DNA from: Camellia lanceoleosa
Taxonomy: Eukaryota > Streptophyta > Magnoliopsida > Ericales > Theaceae
NCBI GenBank assembly: GCA_025200525.1
Contig: CM045761.1
Span: forward strand, 63,024,009-63,088,008
Length of the DNA stretch: 64,000 nucleotides
Direction of reading: 5' to 3'
Part shown: positions 1 through 12,500 of the stretch, piece after piece
Position numbering within the stretch: position 1 is the first letter of the stretch
How the letters are laid out: the number at the start of each line of letters is the position of its first letter
Translations under genes and position numbers: made by a program
Notes under the pieces: generated by a model
The model's database searches: none
Told to the model about the DNA's origin: nothing
Seen by the model: the letters and a program-made list of their open reading frames with translations, nothing else

Positions 1-1080
1 AAGATCGTGTACCACATCAATGATCATCAATCCAAGAAGTCGGGTTGGTACCACGCCTTGTACCACGAGATTTGTTAGAGATCAATGTCATGACTCCACT
101 ACCAACGACGACCGCAGCTAGCTCACGTAAACCCCTCATTTCCCACTCTAATCTCATCTAAATCATTTCAAAACCCTAAATTTTCCTCTAAAGAACCTCT
201 ACTCAACCCTCATCGCTCGCAGAACTAATCCACCTCAAATTCATGGGCTACTCTCAATAGTCCAAGAACCGAATCAAAATCCAGCAGAACACCGCCATTT
301 ATCCAGCCTCGGACGCCTCGTCACAAGTAGAGGGTCAAGACGAAACAACAACGATGGAGAATCGGAGTCGAGCAATGGAGATGAAGATGTGTCGAAGAGG
401 AGTTATGGGGATGTTCGGAGAGGGAATTTGGGAGGTGGGTCTGAGAAGAGGTTGGGATTTGGGGAGATTTTGGTGAATAAGAAGAAGGGGAAGTCAATGT
501 GTGGGGAAGAAAAAACGTGACACAACTCACATCACACAAAAAAAAAAAAAAAAAAAAAAAAAAAGCTCAAAGTATTTGTGTTCACATCACAACCCACGTC
601 ACAGAAAAAGAGTATTATTACTTTTTTTTGGAACGTGAATCTCACACACCCCTTCCCATAAATACATGTGGGTCTACAAACTCAAATTAACATTTTAATG
701 GCAAATATAGTAAACAAATGTTTCTGTAAAGCGACTAAACTGGGTTTAAAAGAAAACACATTAGGACCACATGATCTACAAGATGAGAAAATGGATTTAC
801 CGGGTTGTAATTTCCCAAAAATTAAAAAAATATCAAATATTAATTTTTTATATCATATTTTAATTAAAAAGTTCAAAAATTATTAAAAAAATCTGGTTCC
901 TAAACGAAGAGTCTGTGTTTAATCTAAGAGGCCTGTGGATCTTTTTTCAACACTGTTTCGATCAAGACGCTAAGGCCGAATTTGGTAATATTTGTAGCCT
1001 CAATGCTTCAACCAGATTCCAGATCTCGCCCTTTGTTTTGCGGCCTTTGATGGTGGCCTTTTAGTCCTTTGTTTGTTTTC
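1..1080. other. Unassigned flanking DNA with one coding-like stretch
   Basis: No recognisable complete gene. Around 330-520 the plus strand has a frame rich in Arg, Asn, Ser, Asp and Glu that reads like a low-complexity exon, but it has no start, no splice context I can trust and no family I recognise. A run of 27 A follows at 538-564 and could be the tail of a retroposed fragment or simple sequence. From 600 to 1080 the DNA is AT-rich and I see nothing further. It does not resemble the retrotransposon that begins after the gap. Confidence 0.35.
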
Positions 1081-1180
1081 NNNNNNNNNNNNNNNNNNNN
1101 NNNNNNNNNNNNNNNNNNNNNNNNNNNNNNNNNNNNNNNNNNNNNNNNNNNNNNNNNNNNNNNNNNNNNNNNNNNNNNNN
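1081..1180. other. Assembly gap (100 N)
   Basis: Exactly 100 N, the usual placeholder for a scaffold gap of unknown size. The retrotransposon homology of internal region A runs up to its right edge and is absent on its left, so the element's 3' portion is probably missing or misplaced here rather than biologically truncated. Confidence 0.98.
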
Positions 1181-1449
1181 CTTGATGAATAAAGATAAGC
1201 TGAGACGATCGAAAATGGACCAAGTTGATCAGAAAGGTGTGGCAGACTTCAAAAGGTGCCTCGTATCCCAAAGGATGAATTCAGTGATTACGTAGTTAGA
1301 ATTAAGTTACAGGTATTTTTGCTCTCCTTCTGGCTCGCTTTTGGCGCGCCTGCGGGTTTTTCAACATACTGTTCGGTTTTATAATTTTCAAATTTTATAC
1401 TCTGAGTTTTGCCTACGTTTGCCGGGTTTTAAGCCTGTGAGCTATCTCA

Positions 1450-2430
1450 AGTAATATTTCAACTTGTCCATAACCAGTGATTTAGAAAATAACATCAGAT
1501 CCATCAGACCACGTCCACATGGGTTGACAGTGATGCCAAGGACATTTGGTTAATTGGGTGCTGGAGTGCATGGATGGGAGCTCGGTTGTCATGAGCACCA
1601 AATCTCCTTCTTTCAAGTTCACAGACTTAACATGCTTGTTGAAAGCCAGTTCGTTAAATGTGTACAGGCAATCTCCTTTCATCAAAAAAGCATGAGTTCT
1701 TCAAATCCTAATCTCTTTGTGTCACATACATTCTCGGCACTTTCATGTCTCTCAATGGCGGAACCTCAATCTGATGGGTGAGGCAGCTCATCGTAAACTA
1801 ATAAATGCAAATGCAGCGATAGAAAGTTACGTCGAAATCTGCTGGCCCCACAAACAGCAACTTATCATGGTCTGGGTTTCACATCTTACATAATATCGCC
1901 AATATTCTTGTTGGCGGCCTCAAGCTGTCACGTTAGTTTTGCGGCGGTAGTAAACGACTTATAAAACACGTTGTATTTCTCAACAAGTCAATCACCTCCT
2001 TCTTGAAGTGAGAACCATTGCGAACTATTTCATTGAGACTCATGTGACAGACAATGTTATTCTGATGAATTTGCAGCGTGTGAAGCTTTCAACCTTTACT
2101 TAAGATTGACCTCAACCCACTTTGTGAAGTAATCTATACTCTGGTGGCTCTTTTATTTGACCCTTCAATTGTGTGGCTCAATCATCAATTCCGGACAGGA
2201 AAAAGGCCATGAAAGTCATGTTGTCTGACTTGGCGGAGTATTGCAACTGATTTGCGCCGTCCGGCATTTAATAATACTTTGTGAAACCGATACAATCCTC
2301 TCCTTGGTGGACCAGCAATAACCTTCATCTGAGATCTTTCTTCCAGCATCACCCATTCGCCATAACTTGCACATTGCCCCGTGGATGACTTCCGCCAGAA
2401 CGTTTGGACTCTTGACATCAACGGTTTAGC
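1450..2430 (-). pseudogene. Integrase remnant (copy A)
   Basis: Remnant of the retrotransposon integrase, which inserts the cDNA copy into host DNA. The C-terminal part keeps a 'LKEGDLVL' motif near 1600-1625, matching copy B at about 21170-21190. The core region (about 1900-2150) and the zinc-binding part (about 2290-2420) align by DNA to copy B, but no frame stays open for more than about 80 codons. Catalytic Asp and Glu positions cannot be read in one frame. Clearly non-functional. Confidence 0.75.
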
Positions 2431-2559
2431 GTTCAGTTAATATCTTCTATGGGTTACCGGATGATGCATTTGGTGTACATTCTTGATTGCCCTCTTGTCT
2501 TTGGCATTACCTGGCGGGTATGTTACTGTTCCAAAAAGTTCAGGATGTCGTAATACTGA

Positions 2560-2960
2560 GAATTATTAGTGCTGAACTTCATCATTTGCAATGGAAGCTC
2601 TCATAGGCGGGTGGGGAATTTGATGGAAATATTAATTTGGGCGCGATGGACTCACGTGGGATGTCTATCATGGATGATAGAGTTATAATCTGCGAACTTG
2701 TTCTCTCTTAGTAGATGATAAAACTTAACTTTTGAGCCGAGAATCAATGATCAAGGTTTGGTGATACATCATCATATTTTTGCACTTGATTCTTTGGCTT
2801 GAGACCTGACAAGATTAAGATCTCCGGGTAGCGTCGGTAGTCTGCCCTAATTCCATTTGTACATACCCGACAATGGCCGTGATACTGCCCGTTATTTGCA
2901 TTGAGACTTTGAAAGCGGGTTTGAAGAAGCTAGAGGATCTGAGGAATGTGGTCTCGGCCA
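2560..2960 (-). pseudogene. RNase H remnant (copy A)
   Basis: DNA similarity to the RNase H segment of copy B (22259-22760), which degrades the RNA strand of RNA/DNA hybrids during reverse transcription. Words such as that encoding 'DIPR' near 2650-2670 and the segment around 2740-2800 align, but small deletions break every frame. No active-site residues can be assigned. Confidence 0.6.
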
Positions 2961-3559
2961 ACACTCCTATCCCTTCCATGATTTGGCGCTCTAGTCAAAA
3001 TCCATTCTCAACTTTCTCGTCTCTGAAATTGCTTCATCACGGAGCTAAGTCCTCCAAGCTGCTTCATCCCCCTCGTGGGTCGGCAGGAATTACACTCATC
3101 TTGCCGCCCTGCTGACTTACGCGTCACATATATGAGAATCAGTCAGAACTGTGACAGCAGGCTGGCTAAATAGTATTGGTTTTGAAAAGATGTTGATGGG
3201 ATCAAGTCGCGAAACCGACATTACAGTGTGATATGAGGTAGTCATGACTTCTGGTATGCAGAACTAAACCATTATTTTCACGATGATATCTGGTTCATAC
3301 TCTAGCATTTCCTTGCTCAAATAATAGATATTTCTCGCCCTATCTTCTGATTCTTGTAAAGCGTATTATTAGTCTCAAAATCCTTGTGAATTTGAAATCA
3401 TGGTTTAAGTTCTTGGTGGTGATCAGCAGGGATTCTGTAGATATTCTTTAATCTGTTCAAGCCTTGACTTTTGGCCGTCCATGGAATTTTCTTACGCTTT
3501 CTTGAGAAGACCAGTGGTTCACAAGTCAAGGTTAGTTTGAAATAAACGTCTTATAGATT

Positions 3560-4110
3560 GCACTTTTTGACCCCGCACCTCTTTTTAGGTCTTTAGTGGT
3601 GGCATTTCCTAAAACAGCCTTGATTTTGGAAGGTCATTCCTGATGCCTTGTGTGTCGAAACATTTCGACTGTAACACCAAGCGTACATTGCGGGGTTTAA
3701 CGCCTTTGAATTCCTGATCCTTTGGAAAAACTTGCATGGCGGTGTAGTGGCCCTCTCTGCTGGACTTGACAATCCTTTAACAAATCCGTACACCTCTCCT
3801 CTTGTGGATCATATCATGTAATGTGTGGTATGGCCCGTTGATAATGTGACATTCTTCAACCCAAAATGGCATGACCCGATAGCGATATATTTCCCCGCAG
3901 GGTAGTGAATCACGATCTTCTCCCCTACACATCCTCTGATTGCCATCCACACGATCTGGTTATATTGAAGCCATCCGCAAACGAAGCGTTGCATGCCACT
4001 CTTTGTAAAATCCACTAGCTCATCAATGTGTAGCAAGGAAAGTAAATCGTTGAATTTGGCTCTGTTAAATCACAAGTCCTTTTGAGATCTTGCCATCCTC
4101 TTGGCCTGCA
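3560..4110 (-). pseudogene. Reverse transcriptase remnant (copy A)
   Basis: Aligns with the RT of copy B at 23300-24100. The stretch corresponding to 'LPHIDELVD' is visible near 4015-4035. The YVDD active-site box, present at 23504-23515 in copy B, is lost here: the equivalent place, about 3765-3795, carries an altered and shortened sequence. Frames change at least twice within the domain. This copy cannot make an active RT. Confidence 0.8.
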
Positions 4111-5740
4111 ACTGTATCCAACCAAATTGGATCAATACGATACTAAGCACAATCAATTTATGATGACCTCTTCTTTGATCTTGAGCCAATCCAAGAGGCG
4201 GATCATACGAAACTTACTTAGCCGTTAATTCGGAGGCACCGGGGTCAAGGATCGATCTTTGTACAATCTAGGGATCGATTCGAGCGTAATATTACGTAAG
4301 ACCACATGAAAACATCTTTGAAATCTTTTAATACGGCGACTAAGCGCTCGTTCCTCGAAGATAGCGTGGGCGTTGGACGGTAGCAGGGTCCTCCTCAAAA
4401 TTCACCAATATTCGAAATGATTTCGCCGGTTAAAGGCTTAACAAATCCTCTCACTGCTCTTGCTCAATTAAGCGTTGCATGGAGGCACTTGATCCTCGTC
4501 GTTTGATCAAAATTTTGAAAGTACGAATTAATGCAATAAATTAGGGGCAGAAAAGTATAAAACCATTTCATCTCATTCGTAAGTACATCGAATCATCAAT
4601 TCGCCGAGATTTAGCAGACTCGAAAGAAAAAACGGCTGGACGGTATGGCATCCGGGTTGTTTTGAATGCAGGACTCGAGACTCGTTAAAGTGGGCTGGTC
4701 CAAACTACGGAAGACCTTCGTTGAGAATCGGATTAAGCTCACTACAGGCTGCTGGATAAGAATCCCTCTCGTGTGCCAAGTGGCGAGTGCGATGATCGTC
4801 CAAGATAAATTGCTTTGGTTGGCCATGACGTTTATCTCCAATCACGAAGCAGCATTATTCCCCAAGCAATCCTGATGATCGGAGATCCGAAGAACATGCA
4901 GTCTCCCCATTTCCAATTGATGCCCTCGAAGGACTCCTTTGCCTTAATACCTTTCGATCTGATTTATTGAGTGCAGCATCACCGCTCTTTCCAGCAACGT
5001 CATCCCGGATAATTCTGGTCGAAAGATTGAAAACACAATGCAGCGCTTCCTCTGCGTTCAACCATGGTTACGGGAAGCATAAAATGAAAATCTTCCCCTC
5101 CCGGGCCAAGCGTCGTTCAAGTGCAGATGGAGCTATTCGTGCAAATCAAAAGAGCTTTGACTGCTTTTACTCTTTCAACCTGCCATCCATTCCGCCTTTC
5201 TCCGTCGATGAGTCTTCTTTGGTAGTAGAGATAACCTAATCCAAAGTATATGGATTATGTGGCACCAGCCAATCTTTCGCTGCTTTCGGCCTTCTTAATC
5301 CCATCGAGGATACTCTGCTTATTCATAGGGATGAAATGACTTGTTGACATACAAACCCTCGTTCCACACGGTACGCAATATTATAACCACCACGGGTTCT
5401 GACCAAAAGTAAATCCGATATAAACATGTCACCATGCGTGTTCAATCTCCAAGACTGGCGTACTGGAATACCTCCGGAGGATGGATTGATGAGTTCCCAA
5501 AAACAATGGCTTTCCTCCCTTTTCAAAAGGGTATTTCACCATTGATATAGAGTAGATGGGCGGCCTTCCTGGTCTACAGCGAAGTGCGCCCCAAAAGGCA
5601 TATTGTTGAAGATCAGGGACCTCAAGACATAAAATCTATTTCGTGTTTCATCGGGCCCAATCTTGGTTTGGATTTTCCAGCATCCCTAGAGGACATCCAC
5701 CTTGTATTATCATACTTTTCTGATTACTTGGTAGTCGGTG
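4110..5740 (-). pseudogene. Linker between protease and RT (copy A), decayed
   Basis: Corresponds to 24100-25450 of copy B, the region between protease and RT. Short matches are clear, for example the segment encoding 'SHCFWELINPSSGGI' near 5460-5505, which is also read in copy B near 25220-25260. No domain of known function is recognised. Ogre elements can carry an intron near this junction; splice sites could not be assigned here because both copies are indel-rich. Confidence 0.55.
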
Positions 5741-5749
5741 AAATCTGAG

Positions 5750-6914
5750 CTTTAATCAATCGCATAAACCGTCTGGCGGACAAACATTGATAGCGGACCC
5801 GTGTCAACAAGCACCATCGAATCCATTTGTCCCCGTGCATTCTCTGAGGACGATATGGGGGTATGCAATATGGTCCACGCCCTCGGTAAGCGTAATTCCT
5901 TGTCCGAGAAGGTCAATCTTTGAGAACTCCTCCCGAAGACCAAAACCAACTAGATTGTTCGAGGCGTACAGAGGTTTCGATGGAAAGTTTCTGCCTGGTC
6001 CATGGCAGAGTAAGACACTCACGGCCGAATTACCCTCAAAATATAAGGTCCGGAATGATGTTCTGGCTATATTTTTCTTCATTAGCCGCTTCCAAGACAC
6101 CTCTTCTTCCACTCTGCTTCTTTTCTGCTTTCTCTGCCTCCTTATCTTTCCCCGATGCCCTGGGTTGATCAAGTCAGACGCAATAGCACCGCCCACTTTG
6201 AATAAGGTATCTACCTCCTCGAGAGTAATTGCAGGAATCCGGCCACACCTGTCCGCCTATTTTTCTTGCCTCTAAATCTTGTGTGGCAAGATACAAGCCG
6301 CCTGTCTTCCCACCACATTCCATTAGCGGCCCAGCGTACATCCGTCTCTGGCTCGCTTGCTTGTGCTCTCGCAGACATTAGTTTTCATTCCTCATGCTCA
6401 CTAAGATGTCTACCAGTCGGGCCCGCAAGACTTCAACTTCCTCATGGTTCTTGCTTTTCTGCCTCTCAGAGGCCCATCTTTTTCTTGTTCCTCCAAGAAC
6501 AACCAAAGCGTTCTCAAAATGTTTCTGCTCTGAGCGAAATTCTTCAGACCAAGCCTCCTAATGTAATCGATCCCTACTCTTCCGCCACAAATGGTACAAT
6601 ATCGCCGATCATCCAACCACCCGACGACTTCACGACTCTCATCTTCAACCGCTTAATCGATGCATCCCATTCCTTGCCAGAATTGAAGGTTGGAAGTCCT
6701 TCCACCACACCAAATCCATCCCCCGCCGATTCAAGCTTGTCCTGATCATACACAACTCTACTCTTCCTAGAATTTCCATACTCACTTTAGATCGCTCATC
6801 GGCAAGATATATCCACTGGATCATAAGCTCGCCACACCGAATTCTCGATAGCTCCACCCCTGATTCAACAGCCGCTTCCTCGTGGCTTGCCCGCCATTTT
6901 TGGTAGGTCACCAA
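5750..6914 (-). pseudogene. Gag-pol spacer and aspartic protease remnant (copy A)
   Basis: Aspartic protease cleaves the Gag-Pol polyprotein. A 'VLVDTG' active-site motif lies near 5800-5815 on the minus strand, followed by 'LSMF' where functional copies usually show a Ser/Asn-rich turn. Upstream, to the right, lies a long charged spacer whose equivalent in copy B is a 297-codon open frame. Here it is split over several frames between 5804 and 6914. Confidence 0.65.
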
Positions 6915-7099
6915 TTTTGGCTCAAAGTTGGGTCAGAAGTGTCCAACACACAAGTCGCTATTACGGAAGGACCACCTCTTGCAAGTGGGAGGAGTTAGAT
7001 ACTGGACAAGATGCGCCTCAGGATAAGGTTGACTCTTTGGTGATCTTGGTTGTGTTTGGGGAGTGGGTTGTTTGTGACGTTGGGTCCTTGAGGAGGTAA

Positions 7100-8640
7100 A
7101 ATGATGTTCTTGTCAATGAGGTCCCGAATCTCATGACGCAAATTTCAAACATTGGTCGGTGTCATGACCATGTTGCCGTGGTACTGCAATATTTGGTCGG
7201 GTTATGGGAAGGGGAGTGGATTCGCAGAGGCCTGCCTCCAAGGGTTTCTGTGCCCCTTTCTCACTAGAACCCCGAGGACTTTAGACAAAGACATATAGAG
7301 GGAGAAGGTTCGTTGACCGGTTGGTATCTTGGGGCTTGATTACCGCCCCGTGAGGCTTCAAAAGGTGAACGCCATGGCCTTGGTTGAAGGGGATTGGTGG
7401 TGACCATTCCACCTCTCAAGTTCGTATTGGAAGAGCCACTGGCCTCGCATTGGTATTCCGACAAACGTTTCGGGTCGATCCCGATCTTGGTCAAACAGAC
7501 TCGTTTCATTGCATCCTCTATCCGTGATCCCCATATCATGCAAATTGCTGAAGGTGGGGAAAGGGATCAAGATCATCTTCTTCATTATCGCCGCCGAGAT
7601 TGCGACAATCATCCGAATTTGATCTCTATCGCTTGGCCTCAAGGTCATCATCGATGCCTTGGCTCTCCAACGGTGACTTAAATCGTAAAAGACTTTTAGG
7701 CTCGCTTCGTTGCCTCGAGATCACGAAGTCGTGACCTCGACGGCGTTATGAATATTGTGCAAGGAAGGCCTACATCTCATCCCGCTTTGTTTTCACATCA
7801 TCATCGAAGTTTTGAGTACCAAGTGGATGCCACACCCGGCTGGTTCGACCAACAAAGAGAGCTTTTGCGTCGAGTTAGCCCATTGGTCTTAAGACGCCCG
7901 AGAATAACCTGAGGTGGACTATAGGATCCTCGTGACCCATCAAAGCGACGATCTGGGGCATTTTAAATCTGTTTGGGCAGAGTCACGGCCACATCAAGAT
8001 AGCCGCTTCGATATTTGGGATGGCCTTCGCTTTGAGACTTCTTAAAGAGCTTCTCCAACTTGCTCAATTTCGAGTCGGTCTGTCTACCTTTAACTCAAAT
8101 GGAGAATCCTAATGTTTTTGGACAGCTTGTAGAAGGGCGAGCCGCCCGCTGGAAGACCCGTCCTCTTGAATGTTTGGGGGGTCGCGCATCGTTCCGATTC
8201 GGGAGGATATTCGGCGCCTGGGCATTTTGAGGGTTTGAGGGGCATTCGCCAGCAGGTTGTTCGTGTAATGGGCCCCGGTGGAGGAGGAGCTCGATTTGAA
8301 GCAGACGCTGCTCATTGTAACTGTGATCAACTCGCATCAAGGGCCATGATAGTGGCTCGTTGTCCGAAAATTTCGCTCGCGATAGCATCATCTTGCATTT
8401 GCTTTATGCTGTACCATCCGGCGATCATCGCTTATTGTTGGATTTCGTTGTTCCATCTCAAAATCGCAAGGTGTTCTATAGCGTAAATGGGAATTTCAAC
8501 CCGACTATCTGCTCTAAAGTAGATCATTGCATCAATAACCTTCGCTCGATGGATCACAAGCTTTCTGCCTCTTCTAAAAACCGGTAGTGAATGGAACATC
8601 GATGTCCGGCTAACCAGATCCTCTGGACGCTGAGTCATGA
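7100..8640 (-). pseudogene. Gag remnant (copy A)
   Basis: Matches the Gag region of copy B (26900-28571), the protein that forms the virus-like particle. Recognisable pieces include the N-terminal basic and Gln-rich part near 8440-8640 and the segment around 7500-7700 that continues the Gag core. The frame is interrupted many times, and no CCHC zinc knuckle was found in either copy. Confidence 0.65.
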
Positions 8641-8769
8641 CGACTCGTGTCCAGATTGCTTGGGGGTATCGACGGGTTGGGAAGCAATTGTGCTACAAAC
8701 CGCCCCTAGCAAAAGGATAAATAAAAGCTAAAAAAGAAATAAATAACTGTAAATAAAACGGGCATAACA

Positions 8770-8910
8770 AATTAAATTGAATACACCACACACAACAGTA
8801 TACAAACGGGCAGATAACGCTTAAATTGAATACACCACACACAATGTAGTATACAAACGGGCAAAGATAACGCTTAAATTGAATACACCACACAATGGTA
8901 TACAACAACA
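8770..8910. repeat. Three ~52-bp tandem repeats upstream of gag (copy A)
   Basis: The word 'ttaaattgaatacaccacac' recurs at about 8772, 8821 and 8874, each copy followed by a stretch containing 'tatacaaacgggca' or a variant. The same triplet of repeats occurs at the equivalent place in copy B (28577-28735), so it is an ancestral feature of the element leader. Confidence 0.85.
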
Positions 8911-9505
8911 CACGCTTGGTAAGTCGCTATACATCGCCTCAAATATCGGGTCAATATTCTCAGATCACCGCTCGATAGATGAACTGATATCCGCATACAA
9001 CCGATTCTCAACATCGATAATGCCCGCGCCCGATTCCCAAATTCAAAACTCGATGCCCGCAGTTCGATGCCCAAACTCATATCGATACATGCATTCCTCG
9101 AGAGGCACACTCTAACAAGCACATAGCGTATAAGTGAGAGCCAAAACACCCCTATGTTGGTAAGGTTTCTGCCCTAGTTTGTCAGAACTAGGGTTTCACT
9201 ACGACGCAGCTGCTTCAAACAACCTATAACGGGTAAGCAACCCGTCCTAGTTTGGAATGGTCACTATGGATCCGAATATGCACTAGGTCTAATGGTCAGG
9301 GTGCCCGAAACCGGGTTTGTGTTCCCATATGTCAGAGCTTGTGAGCCGCAAGTTATGGACATGACTTGACAAGACAAGCTCCCAAATCGCTAGAATGGCA
9401 TATGGCAAACACGGTGTCCTAGGCGCACCAATGCAAATGTAATGCAAAGAAACACACAAGTGTAGTCAAAACCAGATATCACGAAGTTCGAGTCAAGTTC
9501 TCTAA

Positions 9506-9523
9506 GTCCCCAAAGAGTCGCCA
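9506..9523 (-). promoter_or_regulatory. Primer-binding site (copy A)
   Basis: On the minus strand the LTR is followed by TGGCGACTCTTTGGGGAC. TGGCGACT-type sites are typical of Tat/Ogre elements, where the primer is generally described as a tRNA-Arg (recalled, not checked). A second TGGCGACTC lies inside the LTR near 9680, so the exact LTR/internal boundary carries some doubt. Confidence 0.6.
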
Positions 9524-12500
9524 GAATCAGAATAACGCTCATGGGGACCTCGCCATACTGACTGATTTTGTTATGTTCTAAATCTCGAACCAAAGAGTCC
9601 AACCGCAAATCGCTTTTGAAGGAAAACAGATTTTTGAAAGAAGTGCCAAACATGGACCGCTGGCGATAACAGAGTCGCCACCTAAATATTTTAAAATGGG
9701 AAATTTAGGAAACCCCGACTCGGCCAAAAGGCCACGTGGTCCGCCATCACCAAAGTTGGCTCGAACTTGGGTACGACAGGGAAGGTCACATCGCGGAGTA
9801 TTCTCTCGCGGCCAAAGACCGGCCTCTACTAACCATGATATCTGCTTTTGAAAACATTGTGAGTTCTTATTCCATTATTAGCCTAGGTTACTATGTGATG
9901 CTCGAAGAAACAAGTATAGATCGGGCCGTTCGAATTGGAACTAAACATCTCATGTTTGTTTGTGGAAGATGGTTTGCTACCCGCAGTAGGCTTAAATACG
10001 ATTTTGCCACAATCTAGTGGGCTTAACAAACAATCGATGAATTGCTCCAATTCAAATAACCCAACCTCCACCCACAGCATTCAAGGCGCTTATATCACAT
10101 AAGCAAGTTAGCCTCATGGCAAGCATGCTACCATGGCAACACTCACACGCATGGAAGGATGCTAAAGCATAACACAAACCCACTACTCCCAGCCAAAACA
10201 GAAGCTCGTTAGAAATCATGCATGATCCTAAGTATATTGAAATGCCTAATGTAACACATACAAAATGCAACTATAAAAGTGCTCATTATTCTAAACATGG
10301 CATATGATGATGCTACACCAACATGTATTCAACTTAGAATTGAAATACAATGCAGCTTTGTATGATGTGCCGAGCCCGATGCATGTAAAATAGATGAATG
10401 AATGCAAACGCTATCATATCAGATGCTAATTGAAATATGCCCTATATCTAACCATTCAAAGCGATAAATAAAAGGGAGAAAGAAATGGGGTTGGAAGACA
10501 TACATCACACTCACACCCTTATTACATTTATGCCCTCGCCAGAGGGTCCTAATAAATAATAATACAATTCAATAAAAGAATATACATCAAATAATATGTA
10601 TTCTAATTGATTAACAAATTAATTACAAAAGAATTGAGATCATGCAAGCCGTGACCGCCGCTTCGTGGATAGTATATGCCGGGTCGCCACGCAGAATCCA
10701 CCGATGCCCCGACAGTTCGCTTGCAATTTTCCTAATTATGCGCATTCCTAAAGTTGATAATTCTTCATTTTTGCCGCAACGGAGAGCAGAAAGGGCATAG
10801 CAAAGGTATTTCACAAATATATGCATGTCTCGATCTCGCGCCACCAATCACGCATATCGATGCATGATGGCCGAGGAGCCGACGGTACAACTCAATGTTG
10901 GGATGAATACACATGAATGCTATGAAGATGAACCAAATGCGCACCCGCACGCAAAACCGAGGCGATGATGAAAGATGAAAATCGATGAAACCGGGTTTCG
11001 GGCGCGTGCCCACAGCGCCGCAAACCGAGGCGATGATGAAAGATGAAAGTCGGATAACACCGGCGCTCGCGCGCGCTCACAGCGTGCAAACCGAGGCGAT
11101 GATGAAAGATGAAAATCGGATAACCGGCAGTTTCGCATGCGTGCTCACAGCGCCGCTAAAACCGAGGCGATGCGATAAAATGGAATGAAATGGCATACTT
11201 ACGCAAATTGGGCTTACGCCAACATGAGAGGCGCCTGAAACGAGAAAAGTCCGGGATAAGAACAGGCGCCGAAAATGCGCTGCACACGGCACGCAAAACC
11301 GAGACGAGTCGATGATGAAAATGCAATTGGGCTTACGCCAATGAGAGATAGCCTCACCACACTCACATAGGCCGCCAATGAATAAATGGCGTTCAAACGC
11401 GTGTCCATGGGCACGCAAACCGAGGCAATGCATTAAGGCATGAAATGGCATGAAAATGTAGATGGGCTTACGCCAACATGAGAGGGTCTCAACCACTCAC
11501 ATAGGCCGCTGGGTAAAAATAAAGTCGCTGAAACGCGCGTCATGGATACGCAAATCGAGGTGATGATAAAAGCATGAAAATGCAAATTGGGCTTACGCCG
11601 ACATGAGAGGGCCTCAACCACACTCACATGGGCTGCCTAATGATAAAATGAGGTGCCAAATGCGTGCCCATTGGCACGCAAACCGAGGCAATGCAAAAAT
11701 GATACTTAATAGCCCGGGAAATGATATGCAAGCATGGTAGTGGAATTTCAGCACCTAAATAAGGGGAAAACAGCCTCAAACAAATCGAAACGACACCAAG
11801 CATGCATTCATCCCGAAGTACGTAAATTAAGCCCGAATGGCCTATAGCCATGCTATACATGCAAAATATGATCATGGCAGCAAGAACAGTAGCAAGGCAG
11901 TCCCAAATATGGCATTTTTTCAGTAATAAACATGGCCAAAATGCAAGCATAGATATGGCAACAAAAGCTCGCAAGAATACGGTAAAAGAGAGGATTTTCA
12001 AAGCAAGTAATATATAGAAAATTCAAATAGAAAAACGTTCTTCTACAACATGAAAGAGAGCCCAAAAATAAGCATATATGCAGAAGATGGTAGCCTCTAA
12101 ATCATAAGACAAATATGCTAGAAATAGAAGGCAAAAATGAAGCCATAAGAGGGTATAACCTAAGACATGCAATCTATACACCAAATGACCAAACCTTCTT
12201 CATGAAACATGTAAAGGGAGTCAAAATAAGACTAAAACCAGTAGGGGTCGAAGTCCTAAAACCAAACACAAATAGGTCAAAAAAAGCATGCAAAAAGTGG
12301 CACAATTGATGAAATTTGAAGGAGGTGATAGATACAAAGGTTAATGAAGTTGAGCCTATCTACAATGTTGTAGAGAGGCTCATTTTGAGCACAAAATCAG
12401 TAGGGTCGGACCCCAAAAACCAACACAAATAGGTCAATTTTAGCATGCAAAAATGTTACCAACTTGAAGAATATTGAAGGAACCAGTGTATACAAACACC

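Larger units (their letters stand above)
1181..9523 (-). mobile_element. Internal region A of an Ogre/Tat-like Ty3/gypsy retrotransposon (decayed)
   Basis: The minus strand shows, in 5' to 3' order, gag (about 8640-7100), an acidic linker, protease (about 5950-5750), RT (about 4110-3560), RNase H (about 2960-2560) and integrase (about 2430-1450), each recognisable by alignment to the better copy at 20.9-28.6 kb. Every domain is broken by frame changes and small deletions. It starts directly against the LTR at 9524 with a primer-binding-like site and stops at the gap at 1180. Domain order gag-PR-RT-RH-INT makes it Ty3/gypsy. Tat/Ogre placement rests on the very long LTRs, the large post-pol region of copy B and the PBS type. 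Confidence 0.85.

Noticed and set aside
10765..11627. Several minus-strand frames with repeated peptides such as 'SFIIASV' in the LTR
   Set aside because: These are translations of the LTR minisatellite; the repeat, not a gene, explains the open frames.
12115..12309. 64-codon plus-strand frame repeated almost identically at 32041-32235
   Set aside because: It lies inside the LTRs on the opposite strand to the element; the identity simply reflects near-identical LTR sequence. No protein features.
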